The notes below the pieces were generated by a model. That model was not told the DNA's origin, searched no databases, and saw only the letters and a list, made by a program, of their open reading frames with translations. From an uncultured Lachnospira sp. (GTDB lineage Bacteria > Bacillota > Clostridia > Lachnospirales > Lachnospiraceae): a DNA stretch of 15,408 nucleotides. Location of the stretch: contig CAMVRH010000006.1 in the NCBI GenBank assembly GCA_947169835.1, forward strand, positions 1 through 15,408, given 5' to 3'. Of this stretch, positions 1 through 9,046 are shown piece after piece. The position numbers and the translations under genes were made by a program. Numbering within the stretch: position 1 is the stretch's first letter; each line of letters begins with the position of its first letter.

Positions 1-3000
1 CTTCTGCGTTCTCTAAGATTACAGGTATATTTGGAAAGTTTTCAAAGAATAGTGAGAAGGCTTCAACTGTAACTAAAAAGATGGAGAAGAATTATTGTGC
101 TGCTGGTGCAGCAGTTGCTGAGTTTGGGACACTTACAAAAGAATCTGGAGATAAGGTAAATAAGAGTACAACTCTCTTGGAAAGATTCCTTAGTGTACTT
201 AATAAAGCAAAGACAGTACTTGTAACTTTTGGTACTGTTATTGGTGCTAGTATCGTTGCTCTTGGAACAAAGATATTTAAATTCTTTACTGATTTCAAGG
301 CAAGATTCCAAGACATAACAAAGAACGCTACAACATGGAAAGACTATGTCGTTGGTCTATTTAAGACAATAGGTAGTCTTTTTAGTGAAGGTTGGGATAA
401 AGTAAAAGAATTCTTTGCTCAGTTTGACATTGATATTTCAACTCTTCAGACAGCGTTTGCAACAATTAAAGATGGCCTTACTACAATAATAGATAAGCTT
501 GGTCCTGGAAGAATAGCAGCATTTGCATTTGCAACAGCTATGCTTGCTCTTGTTGGAGCTGCAATAAAACTCTCGGATTCTTTCAGAACTATGTTTAGTT
601 CAGTAACAGGTGTCTTTAATAACATAAACAAGATTCTTAAGAAACAGTTCGCTAAGTCTTCAGTAGTAACTGACCTTGCTAAGGCATTTGCTATTTTGGC
701 TGGTTCATTAGCACTCCTTACATTTGTTGATCAGGATAATCTAAAGAGAGTAGCAGATGTAATGTTCAAGCTTATGATAGCTTTTACTGCTTGTGCAGGT
801 GCACTTAGGGCTCTTGATCTTGTTCTTTCTAAGTTTAATATCGAGACAGATTTTAATCTCATTAATTCGAACATTATGGCTCTTGCTGGTGCCATGACAC
901 TACTTACAGCAGCATTTGCGATTCTTAATCTTATTGAGCTTAAAGATGATTGGCTTAAGAAGCTTGGTGTTATGGCAGTGATGTTTGCTGAAATAACAGT
1001 TGCAGCTATAGCTCTTTCTAGGTTTGCGCCTCAGTTATCTAAAGGGTCAATTCTTCTTTTATCACTAGCTCTATCTATGAAACTTATGGTAGATGCTCTT
1101 GCAAAGATAGGTGAAAAAGATATTGATGGGGTTAATAAAAATCTGGCTGGGTTTACTGTTTTATTTGTTGGCGTTGCTGCAATGGTTGCCGCCGCTGGCA
1201 AGATAAAACTAACATCTGCTCTTAGCTTGATTTTAGTAGCTAAAGCTCTTGGATATCTTCTACCAGTTATTGGCGAAACGCTTCAACAGATTTCGCCATA
1301 TCTAACAGAAATGTATGATCGTCTCGAAAGTATCTCGATAGATTTTACCAAGATAAAAGATATGGCAAAGATGGCATTTGATAAAGCCAATGATTTCTTT
1401 AATTATCTCTATACGAGATTCGATGAGACGACAGCAACTGTTTTATCCTGTTTCACCATGGCTTCTACAGTACTATTAGCAATAGGTTCTCTTGCTGCTG
1501 TTGTAGCGGGTGGATTTGCTATTGCCGCTATAGTAAGAGCAATCGGTACATTTGGAAATCTTCTAAAAGGTGCTGGTATAGCAGTTATTGGTCTTGCTCT
1601 TGCTGTAAAGATAGTCACTGGTTCTATTATTGAACTTGGTGAGTATATGAAGTACTTAACGGATAAACAGTATAACAGGATGATGGATGGCTTTTTAATC
1701 ATTTCAGCCATTCTAGCAGGTACAATGGGCATTATCATTGCAATAGATGCATTCGCAACATTCCTTACTAAGAACCACATCTTAGATGGAAAGACGATGA
1801 GAACGAATTTCCTTGGAATAGCTGCAGCATTTGTTGGCCTAGGCCTTGCAATGAATCTTATTGTGCATGCACTTAAAGGAATAGAAAATCTAAACGAAGC
1901 AACCTTTGTACCTGTCATCGCGGCAATGAGTGCTTTAATGATATGCCTTGGTATAGCTGCTGGTATGTCAGGTCTTATAACAAAAGGTGGAGCTGCATTC
2001 CTTGGGCTTATTGGTGTTGCTACATCAATGGCTCTTCTTGTGGCTGAGCTTGGTATCCTTTCAGTTATGTGGTCAGATGATAATATGACTGGAATGATAG
2101 CTGCACTGGTTACGATGGGAGTTCTATTTGCTGGCTTAGCAACAGTTATAGGTATGCTTAGTAAGTTAGAGAAAGCAGGACCAATTCTTTCTCTTACACT
2201 TCCAGTGCTTGGTATGGTTTTAACACTTGCAGGTATGATTGTACTTCTAGGTGCAATGGAGAATGTTAATTTCCTTGCAATTGCAGCAGGTGTTGGTGGA
2301 ATAGCAACAGTACTAATTATGGTTGGTGCTTTATTTAAGTATATTGCTAAAATGCCTGCTCTTGGAAATAGTCTTAATAATAAGATTAAGCTGTTGTTAT
2401 CTATTCTTGGCACAGTTTCAGCTATAGCTGGAATAATTGTTCTTATGGGAGTTGCAACTCACTTCCTTGGAGATAATGTGCTTGGTGGTTTAATTGCTTT
2501 AGGTGCAGGCGTGGCAGCTCTTGGATATTTCTTTGAGCGTATTGCTAAGATGCCAGCGCTTGGAAACAGTCTTAATAGTAAGATTAAACTTCTTATGGCT
2601 TGTGTGCTTGCTATGACAGGTGTAATGGTGCCTATAGTAGCGCTTGCTGCTGCAGCGAAAGCTTTTGGCGGTGTTAATGTTGTATTATCTCTTGGCGTTT
2701 TAGCTCTTGGTATGGCTGCTCTTGGAGTATTATTTACTCACATTGCAAAGATGTCAGCACTTGGAAATGGCCTTAAGAGTAAGATAACACTTTTAGCGGC
2801 ATGTACAGTTGTAATGGGCGGATTAGCTTATGCTATTTATCAATTATCTAAGATGAACCCTAATGATAACTGGAATTCACTATTTGTACTATCTGTTGGG
2901 CTCGGTATTCTTACTGGAATAATGGCATTAGTTATAAAAGCAACATCAACAATGGATATTACAAAGTTAGCCGGAACTATTGGCATATTCATCTCTACAA

Positions 3001-6000
3001 CATTGATGATGGGATCTCTTGCGCTTGCATTATATGATTTATCATCTATTGATAGTACAAAGCTTGATGGTGCTGCCACTGCATTAAATAGTCTGATGAC
3101 AACACTTGGTATTTTAGCTGGAGCAATGGGGCTTGTACAAACTCTATTGGTTTCAATAGGTAGTGCATTAGGGGGTGGATTTGCTGGTGGAATAGTAGGT
3201 GCTGCAGCACTTCCTGTTCTTCTTATTTCAATAGGTTTAGCAGTAATAGAGCTTGGCGCTGGTCTCAAAATAGGGGCTACTGGTATTTACATTTTAGTTG
3301 GAGCAATCGAAAGATTTGTTCCAGTTCTTAGAGATCTTGGGGATTTGCCTCTTGAAAAGATTATTAAGAACCTTTCTGATCTTGCGTTACCTCTTTTAGC
3401 ATCCGGTATAGCACTTGGAAGATTTGGTCTTGGAGCTATAGTTGGAGCTCTTGGTATGAAGGCACTTTCCTCAGCAATAAAGTCAATTAATCCTGAACTT
3501 GAGCCATTTGTAAGTGGTTTGAAGGGAATGAATGATGTTGACTTTGATCATATTGCGGCAGGAATGGTTAAACTTGGTATTGCTGGTCTCGTTCTTGGAA
3601 AAGCAGCAGGCTCTGTTTCAGCTTTCGCTACTGCTATGGGTTCTCTTGCTGGATCGCTAAACGCTTATAATGGCGGAGCAAAAGGTGTTACATTTGAGCC
3701 TATAGCTGATTCCTATAAGAAAACTACTGGTAGTATGCTTGAAATCTCAGAAACAACAAAGAAAGAGATGATTAAGAACAACGATGAAATGATTTCGGAA
3801 GTTGTTCAAGGTACTCTTTCGAAAGAAGGCGAAGTAAAGCAAGCTCAAGAAAAGGTACTAACACTTGACCCCCATACCTATGACATGGCAAAACAGCAAG
3901 CCAAGATGCTTGGTAAAGATTCTGTTACAGAATATTGGAATGAGACATATGGTACAGCAGTTGAAAAAGTTGAACGTGGTAGTTTATGGAACAAAATAGC
4001 TAGCACGAGTAAAGAGAAACTTGGAACTGTTGTATCTGATGGTGTTAAAGATGGTACAAAGCAAATACTGGATGATGCTGGTATTGAGCTTGAAGGCGGT
4101 CTTGATAGTCTCGGCGGCAATATTATGGGCTGGATTTCTGAGCTTGCACCAGGAGTTGCAAACATGGGCTCTTCTCTTGGTAAGCTCTTCGCTGGTAACT
4201 GGGCATATGCAGCAATGCAAATCATTTCTAAGATGCAAGGCTCATTCGCTTGGATGTTCAACGATATCCTAAAGAACGCAGAAGGTCAGGCAATGTCTCG
4301 CTTTGGTGCTAATGGTATGCCTACTAAAGTTATAGAGCAGATGTATAGTACCAGTGCTAAAGGTGCTAGTGCGTACTCAACATCATTAACTGCTCTTGCT
4401 AAGGCAGGAAAGAATGCTGATGACGTTACTGGTTGGCTTAGTGATGATTTCCTTGGTCTTAATACTATTATGGGTGAGTTTACTGATGCTACTGATGCAG
4501 CTACAGAAGGCCTTGGCGGAATGGAAGAAGCAGCTGGTAAAGCTGGTAAAGGTATAAAAGAACTTGCTAAATCCATGAAAGAAACTATTGAATCTCAGCT
4601 TGATATTTTCTCAAAGTTTGAGATGAAGACAGAAGTTTCTGCTGAACAGATGCTTGAGAATATGAGGTCAAATATTGATGGCTTTGCATCTTGGTCTCAT
4701 AGACTTACTGTTCTTGCTGAGCGTGGTATTGATCAGGGGCTTCTTCAGAAACTCATGGAACTTGGTCCCAAGGGATACGAAACCATGAACGCATTCTATA
4801 GCATGACCGAGGAACAGCTTAAAGAGGCTAATGAATTATTTGCTACTTCTCTTACTCTTGGAGATAATCAGACAGACATTGTAATGTCTGCTTATCAATA
4901 TGCTGGTGAGATGGCTGTTCAGGGATTCTCTAATGCTCTTGATGAGCATAGAGCACTTCACAATCTTAGGCATAAAGGCGAACAAATAGCTAAAGAACCC
5001 GCTGAAGGAATGAAAGAATATCTTGAAATCGGATCACCTTCAAAGCTTACCGAAAGATTTGGTAACTGGCTTATTGAGGGTCTTGCAAATGGTATTGATT
5101 CTGTTTATGGCGAAGGAATATTATATTTCGCTGTAAAGCATGTATGTGAGAACATTTTCAATCTTTTCAATGAGAATCTTAGTCCTGAAGCGATGGGCGA
5201 AGTAGGTTCTGACTTCATAGAGAATCTCTTTAAACAGTTCTTTGGAAATGGCAGCGCTGAAACTAATCCTCTTATTGGTAGTTTCCTTTCTGCATTTACC
5301 GATTTGTCGATAGTTGAAGAAACACTCACAATGTTTGTCGAGTTTATTATTCAGCTATTCAATACACTCTTTGAGATGGACGATTCTGAGTCAACATCTC
5401 TTTTATTCTATCGCTATGCTAGAAGTTTCATTGATTCCCTAGCAAAAGGCATTCAGGAGAATCTTGGCTATATCCATATAGCAATAATTCTTCTTGGAAT
5501 GAATATAAAGACCTGGATTGATGAAGAGATGCTTCCTGATAAAGCATACGAAGTTGGTATGAACCTTTCACTTGGACTTGCTCAGGGTATCGAGGACTAT
5601 GCTGAAGTAGCAATTCAAGCAGCTAGGTCAATGGTTGAAGAAATTATTGCCATTATGGAAGAAATTCCAGATGTGCAGTCACCATCCAAGGTAACAAGGC
5701 AGATCGGTAGATACATTTCTGAAGGTCTTGCTATCGGTATAACTGATGCCGCAGGAAACGTATACCAGGCTGCAAGTGAAGTTTCTGAAGCAGGTCTTCG
5801 TGGAATAGAGGACAACACAAGTAGGATTCAGGATCTACTGGGCGGAACTATCGACCTTAATCCTGTAATAACACCCATGCTTGACTTGTCACTTCTAAGA
5901 CAACAGGTGGCTGAGCTTAACTCACTTATGAGCGGCTACACTTATGGACTTGATGGTGCAGGTCAAAATGGGGGCAATGTACCAGTACAGCAGATCAATT

Positions 6001-6104
6001 ACACACAAAACAATTATTCACCAAAAGCTTTGTCTAGGGTAGAAATCTACAGACAGACAAAGAACCAGGTAAGTATGATGAAAGGAGTAATAGCAAATGC
6101 TTAA
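1..6104 (+). CDS. Tail tape measure protein, C-terminal 2033 residues (5' end cut by window)
   Basis: The frame is open from base 3, so the first Met in the window (base 81) is internal and the gene starts further left. The protein sets tail length inside the tube and is normally ejected toward the cell membrane at infection. Visible features are a very long Ala/Gly/Leu/Ile-rich part (about bases 200-3650) of many hydrophobic helices, repeats of 66-67 residues (2343-2942), then a more polar region, and two SPSK...G..(I)..GLA.GI segments (5031-5100 and 5676-5740) that I recognise from tape-measure C-termini. The last residues (QINYTQNNYSPKALSR, then an IYRQTKNQ segment) are also typical of this family in Clostridia phages. 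Its stop overlaps the Dit start by 8 bases, the expected gene order. At least 2033 residues makes it long for the family. The N-terminus and any chaperone frameshift gene lie outside the window. Confidence 0.95.
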   Translation, partial: SAFSKITGIFGKFSKNSEKASTVTKKMEKNYCAAGAAVAEFGTLTKESGDKVNKSTTLLERFLSVLNKAKTVLVTFGTVIGASIVALGTKIFKFFTDFKARFQDITKNATTWKDYVVGLFKTIGSLFSEGWDKVKEFFAQFDIDISTLQTAFATIKDGLTTIIDKLGPGRIAAFAFATAMLALVGAAIKLSDSFRTMFSSVTGVFNNINKILKKQFAKSSVVTDLAKAFAILAGSLALLTFVDQDNLKRVADVMFKLMIAFTACAGALRALDLVLSKFNIETDFNLINSNIMALAGAMTLLTAAFAILNLIELKDDWLKKLGVMAVMFAEITVAAIALSRFAPQLSKGSILLLSLALSMKLMVDALAKIGEKDIDGVNKNLAGFTVLFVGVAAMVAAAGKIKLTSALSLILVAKALGYLLPVIGETLQQISPYLTEMYDRLESISIDFTKIKDMAKMAFDKANDFFNYLYTRFDETTATVLSCFTMASTVLLAIGSLAAVVAGGFAIAAIVRAIGTFGNLLKGAGIAVIGLALAVKIVTGSIIELGEYMKYLTDKQYNRMMDGFLIISAILAGTMGIIIAIDAFATFLTKNHILDGKTMRTNFLGIAAAFVGLGLAMNLIVHALKGIENLNEATFVPVIAAMSALMICLGIAAGMSGLITKGGAAFLGLIGVATSMALLVAELGILSVMWSDDNMTGMIAALVTMGVLFAGLATVIGMLSKLEKAGPILSLTLPVLGMVLTLAGMIVLLGAMENVNFLAIAAGVGGIATVLIMVGALFKYIAKMPALGNSLNNKIKLLLSILGTVSAIAGIIVLMGVATHFLGDNVLGGLIALGAGVAALGYFFERIAKMPALGNSLNSKIKLLMACVLAMTGVMVPIVALAAAAKAFGGVNVVLSLGVLALGMAALGVLFTHIAKMSALGNGLKSKITLLAACTVVMGGLAYAIYQLSKMNPNDNWNSLFVLSVGLGILTGIMALVIKATSTMDITKLAGTIGIFISTTLMMGSLALALYDLSSIDSTKLDGAATALNSLMTTLGILAGAMGLVQTLLVSIGSALGGGFAGGIVGAAALPVLLISIGLAVIELGAGLKIGATGIYILVGAIERFVPVLRDLGDLPLEKIIKNLSDLALPLLASGIALGRFGLGAIVGALGMKALSSAIKSINPELEPFVSGLKGMNDVDFDHIAAGMVKLGIAGLVLGKAAGSVSAFATAMGSLAGSLNAYNGGAKGVTFEPIADSYKKTTGSMLEISETTKKEMIKNNDEMISEVVQGTLSKEGEVKQAQEKVLTLDPHTYDMAKQQAKMLGKDSVTEYWNETYGTAVEKVERGSLWNKIASTSKEKLGTVVSDGVKDGTKQILDDAGIELEGGLDSLGGNIMGWISELAPGVANMGSSLGKLFAGNWAYAAMQIISKMQGSFAWMFNDILKNAEGQAMSRFGANGMPTKVIEQMYSTSAKGASAYSTSLTALAKAGKNADDVTGWLSDDFLGLNTIMGEFTDATDAATEGLGGMEEAAGKAGKGIKELAKSMKETIESQLDIFSKFEMKTEVSAEQMLENMRSNIDGFASWSHRLTVLAERGIDQGLLQKLMELGPKGYETMNAFYSMTEEQLKEANELFATSLTLGDNQTDIVMSAYQYAGEMAVQGFSNALDEHRALHNLRHKGEQIAKEPAEGMKEYLEIGSPSKLTERFGNWLIEGLANGIDSVYGEGILYFAVKHVCENIFNLFNENLSPEAMGEVGSDFIENLFKQFFGNGSAETNPLIGSFLSAFTDLSIVEETLTMFVEFIIQLFNTLFEMDDSESTSLLFYRYARSFIDSLAKGIQENLGYIHIAIILLGMNIKTWIDEEMLPDKAYEVGMNLSLGLAQGIEDYAEVAIQAARSMVEEIIAIMEEIPDVQSPSKVTRQIGRYISEGLAIGITDAAGNVYQAASEVSEAGLRGIEDNTSRIQDLLGGTIDLNPVITPMLDLSLLRQQVAELNSLMSGYTYGLDGAGQNGGNVPVQQINYTQNNYSPKALSRVEIYRQTKNQVSMMKGVIANA
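2343..2942 (+). repeat. Three tandem 66-67-residue repeats in the tape measure protein
   Basis: Units begin at 2343, 2541 and 2742 (steps of 198 and 201 bases). Each opens with IAKM(P/S)ALGN(S/G)L, then about five residues ending in K-I, and continues with two hydrophobic helix-length stretches. More degenerate units of the same two-helix plan can be read upstream from about base 1960. The repeats are visible at both protein and DNA level. Duplication of such units is a plausible route by which a tape measure gains length; that is inference. Confidence 0.8.
5031..5740 (+). repeat. Paired SPSK / G-x-x-I-x-x-GLA-x-GI segments in the tape measure C-terminus
   Basis: One copy begins at 5031 (GSPSK, then a GNWLIEGLANGI segment) and a second at about 5676 (QSPSK, then a GRYISEGLAIGI segment). 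A weaker related stretch lies between them near 5530-5590 (DKAYEVG...GLAQGI). I know this motif pair from tape-measure C-termini of Gram-positive phages; its function is not known to me. Confidence 0.6.
6081..6104 (+). promoter_or_regulatory. RBS and 8-base gene overlap, tape measure to Dit
   Basis: AAAGGAG at 6081-6087 lies 9 bases before ATG 6097, inside the end of the tape measure gene, whose TAA is at 6102-6104. The overlap suggests translational coupling of the two genes. Confidence 0.75.
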
Positions 6105-7917
6105 AAAAGTAGTTATAACTAACTGCTTTGGTGAGTGTATGGAATATGCTATAGATGGGGTCCAGGCAGAAAATCCGTCTGGCCTCATCATTACTTCTAT
6201 CGATGGTTTAGGGCCCGTCAAAGCTGATATCAACATGATGGACCTTGCGACCACCGATGGCCAGCTATATAACTCAGCAAGGCTTTCAGGGAGAAACATT
6301 GTAATAAAAGCGCTTTTCACACACGCGTCATCCATCGAAGAAGCAAGACTCCTTTCTTACAAATATTTTCCTATAAAAAAGAAACTTAAGTTTCATATAG
6401 AAACTGACAATAGAATAGGAGAGGTTGAAGGCTATGTTGAATCTAACGAGCCTGATATTTTCTCTGATCAATCTGGATGCCAGATTTCAATCTTATGCGA
6501 GAATGCTTACTTTGATGGTGGAGAAGTAAAGTATGTATTTGGTGAAATCATTCCACAGTTTAAGTTTGCATTTGGCAATGCGTCCCTTGATGATAAGCTT
6601 ATTAAGATGTCAGAATATGCAACAGAAAAGAACACAAGAACATTAATCTATAACGGTGATGCTGATACCGGAATGGAGATCGAAGTAGGGGCTCCGACTG
6701 ATGATATTTTAGATACTTTTAGTGTAACTGGCATAGAAGTTACGTGTAATGACAAAAAGATAGGGATTGATACTTCTAAATTTGTGAAGTATGTTCCAAA
6801 TACTGCGCCTGATAATTATAGTTCATCAGAATGTTCCTTCATCTATGGAGATAATGATAGGTATAGATTTTTGACTAAAATGCCTTTTGGTTTATCAAGT
6901 CATAATACTGCGGTCAACTATAATGGGAAAGTTTATTATTTTCCTTTACAAAACGGTAAATATTATGTAGTAGATGGAAACGAATTTGTAAAAGCTGGAG
7001 ATGACCCGATTAACAAAGCCATTGGCATTTTTAATCCAAAGCAAGTGGTTGTGTATAGAGGAGAAATTCATGTACTTGGTGATTTTAACGGGTATGATCA
7101 GTCTCATTATAAATTAAATGTTGAACAAGCAAAATGGACAAAAGTTGACAGTCATTTTAATTTTCAATGTTCTCATGGTTGTTGTGTTGTCTATGATGAT
7201 GCTATTCATGTTATTGGCGGTAGTGCTTCTGGTACACAAAATACTAAGCATTTAAAATGGTCTGAGGGTGACACACAATGGACTGTTGTTGGTGATGCAC
7301 CAATTATATACGGGGGTACAGCTGTTACATATCATGGAGCAATTCATTTAATGGGAGGAGTATCACCTAATAATGCTGTTTCTATTGCCCATAGAGCTTT
7401 TGACGGTACAACATGGACACAGGTTGATTATCTCCCGTCAAATATAGTAGATGGCAGAGCAGTCGTATATAGAGATACAATTCATCTTCTTGGTGGTTCG
7501 GATAGCGATGATGTCAATATGCATTATAGATGGATAGAAAATGCTCCTTCCAATAAATGGACAACTGATCCGGTTGCTAATATACCTTATGCATTTGACG
7601 GTGGCAGTGCCGTTGCTACAGAGTCTGTCATTTATTTATTAGGTGGTTCCAATTCAGTTGGTGAAACCTATACAGAAGAGCCAAACAATGATCATTTAAT
7701 AGAAAATGACAGACTTGTTATTAACACCAATAAAGGTAAGAAATCTGTTTACCTTTACAGAAACGGTAATAAGTACAATGTTATCAATACTTTAGATAAA
7801 GGGTCTAGTTGGCCTCAGCTTCATAGAGGTGCTAATCATGTCACTTACAACACCGAAACGGGTTTTGATGACGTGCAACTTACCATAACCACAAATAAGT
7901 GGTACGAAGGAGTGTGA
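6097..7917 (+). CDS. Distal tail protein (Dit-like) with Kelch beta-propeller insertion
   Basis: Dit forms the ring that closes the tail tube and connects it to the adsorption device. Residues 1-140 match the Dit N-terminal ring domain as I know it: a NMMDLATTDGQLYNSARLSGR segment, the IEEAR...YKYFPIKKK block, and GYVESNEPDIFS followed by QISILC. Residues 150-228 begin the C-terminal sandwich (YNGDADTGMEIEV, KIGIDTSKF) and residues 535-606 finish it (DRLVINTNKGKKSVYLYRNG, then DDVQLTITTNKWYEGV). About 300 residues between them are an apparent Kelch propeller. A Dit of this type would usually be near 300 residues, so the insertion accounts for the extra length. The gene sits directly between tape measure and hub, as expected. 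The Dit call is firm; the role of the propeller in binding a host-surface ligand is inference. Confidence 0.9.
   Translation: MLKKVVITNCFGECMEYAIDGVQAENPSGLIITSIDGLGPVKADINMMDLATTDGQLYNSARLSGRNIVIKALFTHASSIEEARLLSYKYFPIKKKLKFHIETDNRIGEVEGYVESNEPDIFSDQSGCQISILCENAYFDGGEVKYVFGEIIPQFKFAFGNASLDDKLIKMSEYATEKNTRTLIYNGDADTGMEIEVGAPTDDILDTFSVTGIEVTCNDKKIGIDTSKFVKYVPNTAPDNYSSSECSFIYGDNDRYRFLTKMPFGLSSHNTAVNYNGKVYYFPLQNGKYYVVDGNEFVKAGDDPINKAIGIFNPKQVVVYRGEIHVLGDFNGYDQSHYKLNVEQAKWTKVDSHFNFQCSHGCCVVYDDAIHVIGGSASGTQNTKHLKWSEGDTQWTVVGDAPIIYGGTAVTYHGAIHLMGGVSPNNAVSIAHRAFDGTTWTQVDYLPSNIVDGRAVVYRDTIHLLGGSDSDDVNMHYRWIENAPSNKWTTDPVANIPYAFDGGSAVATESVIYLLGGSNSVGETYTEEPNNDHLIENDRLVINTNKGKKSVYLYRNGNKYNVINTLDKGSSWPQLHRGANHVTYNTETGFDDVQLTITTNKWYEGV
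6802..7680 (+). other. Six-bladed Kelch propeller domain inserted in Dit
   Basis: Protein residues about 236-528. The blade anchor (I/V)(H/Y) followed by a short hydrophobic stretch recurs at residues 279, 324, 370, 416, 462 and 512, that is every 45-50 residues. Blades 3-6 carry the classic Gly-Gly pair (HVIGG, HLMGG, HLLGG, YLLGG), and a WT pair sits in the matching place of four blades (347, 395, 440, 488). Blades 1 and 2 lack the full Gly pair. Hand counts give about 33% GC in the propeller against about 46% in the first Dit domain. Kelch propellers bind proteins or sugars; the ligand here is unknown. Confidence 0.85.
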
Positions 7918-7925
7918 CGTATATG
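7906..7925 (+). promoter_or_regulatory. RBS that decides the hub start
   Basis: GAAGGAG at 7906-7912 precedes ATG 7923 by 10 bases. The upstream GTG at 7899 would place this site inside the coding region and has no comparable site of its own. Confidence 0.75.
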
Positions 7926-9044
7926 GATCTTAGAGTTCTGAACACAAACTTCGAAACTATTTATATTCTCGATTCATATGAATCTCTTTTATGGGTTGAT
8001 AAGTTCAATGAACCCGGTACTTTCGAAATCTATACGAAAGTTACAAATGATATTTTGGAGTACTTGAAATCAAATTACTATCTTGTCAACGAAAATTCCG
8101 AACACACAATGATCATTGAAGATATTTCTATCGAATCAGATATAGAGGATGGTGACAAGATAAAGATTGTTGGTAGGAGTCTCGAATCTATCTTAGAAAG
8201 GCGTATCATCTGGACTGAAACAACATTCAAAAAAAATCATAATCTCCAAAAAGCAATAAGAAAACTAGTTGAGAGAAATATTTCATCTTCAACTAAAAAC
8301 AAACCAGCTGCAAGAAGAATTTCTAATTTCATATTAGGAGAAGAATCAACAGATACTTCAATTACATCACTTAAGCTTGTTGATGGAGCGCAGTACAACG
8401 GAAATAATAATCTTTTGGAAGTAGTAACTTCTCTTTGCAGTGAGAACAAAATCGGTTTCAAGGTTATATTAAACGAATCGAATCAGTTTGTATTTAGTTT
8501 ATATAACGGTGTTAACAGAAGTTATTCACAAACTGAGAACCCTTACGTTGTTTACAGCCCCGAATTCGATAACGTTCTTAGCTCAAATTACAAAGAAGAA
8601 AACTCCAAATTGAAGAACGTTGCACTCGTTACAAATGGTAAACAAGAGGAAGAATTAATTGAGCGTACAGTTGGTAACGCAGATGATTTACAAAGAAGAG
8701 AGATTTATGTCAATGCTAGTGATGTTGATAATACAACTAAGCAAGAAGATGACGATGGAACTGAAACAACCATAACTCCAGCAGAAATGAAAGCACTTAT
8801 GGATCAGAGGGGTAAGAAAGCACTTGCAGAGACAGTTAAAAACATGAAGACTTTCGATGCACAATGTGATACCTCTAGACTTTATGTTTATGGTGTTGAC
8901 TTTTTCATTGGTGATGTTGTTCAGATGGCTAATGAATACGGTATTGAAAAAGAATCCAGAGTAACAGAATTTACCTGGTCATGTACAACATCTGGAACAG
9001 AGACATATCCGGCATTTGTTTCAGTAGAAGAGGAGGTTGAATAA
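7923..9044 (+). CDS. Gp37-like siphophage tail hub/adaptor protein
   Basis: This belongs to the family annotated as siphovirus ReqiPepy6 Gp37-like (Sipho_Gp37), a tail-tip hub that follows Dit and fills the place of the Tal protein. Recognisable segments are DLRVLNTNFETIYILDSYESL at the start, EHTMIIEDISIESDIEDGDK, the GRSLESILERRIIW block, NPYVVYSPEF and, near the end, VYGVDFFIGDVVQMANEYGIE. An acidic stretch around 8719-8790 (EDDDGTET) looks like a loop insertion. I chose ATG 7923 over the in-frame GTG 7899 because GAAGGAG at 7906-7912 is correctly placed 10 bases upstream and the family normally begins MDLRVL. The gene starts 5 bases after the Dit stop. No peptidase motif is visible, so it is probably a structural hub only. 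Confidence 0.88.
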   Translation: MDLRVLNTNFETIYILDSYESLLWVDKFNEPGTFEIYTKVTNDILEYLKSNYYLVNENSEHTMIIEDISIESDIEDGDKIKIVGRSLESILERRIIWTETTFKKNHNLQKAIRKLVERNISSSTKNKPAARRISNFILGEESTDTSITSLKLVDGAQYNGNNNLLEVVTSLCSENKIGFKVILNESNQFVFSLYNGVNRSYSQTENPYVVYSPEFDNVLSSNYKEENSKLKNVALVTNGKQEEELIERTVGNADDLQRREIYVNASDVDNTTKQEDDDGTETTITPAEMKALMDQRGKKALAETVKNMKTFDAQCDTSRLYVYGVDFFIGDVVQMANEYGIEKESRVTEFTWSCTTSGTETYPAFVSVEEEVE

Positions 9045-9046
9045 TG
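9031..9046 (+). promoter_or_regulatory. RBS with TAATG stop-start overlap
   Basis: AGGAGG at 9031-9036 lies 7 bases before ATG 9044. The hub stop TAA (9042-9044) shares its last base with this ATG, so translational coupling is likely. Confidence 0.75.

Noticed and set aside
81..83. ATG as the start of the large tape measure gene
   Set aside because: The frame is open back to the window edge (base 3), no RBS precedes this ATG, and tape measure genes have N-terminal parts that are missing here.
1409..2413. 334-residue open frame on the minus strand
   Set aside because: It is antisense to the tape measure; its composition reflects the complement of Ala/Leu/Gly codons, it has no RBS and no recognisable domain.
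7899..7922. GTG start for the hub gene
   Set aside because: No suitable RBS is in front of it. A good one fits ATG 7923, and the family begins at that Met.
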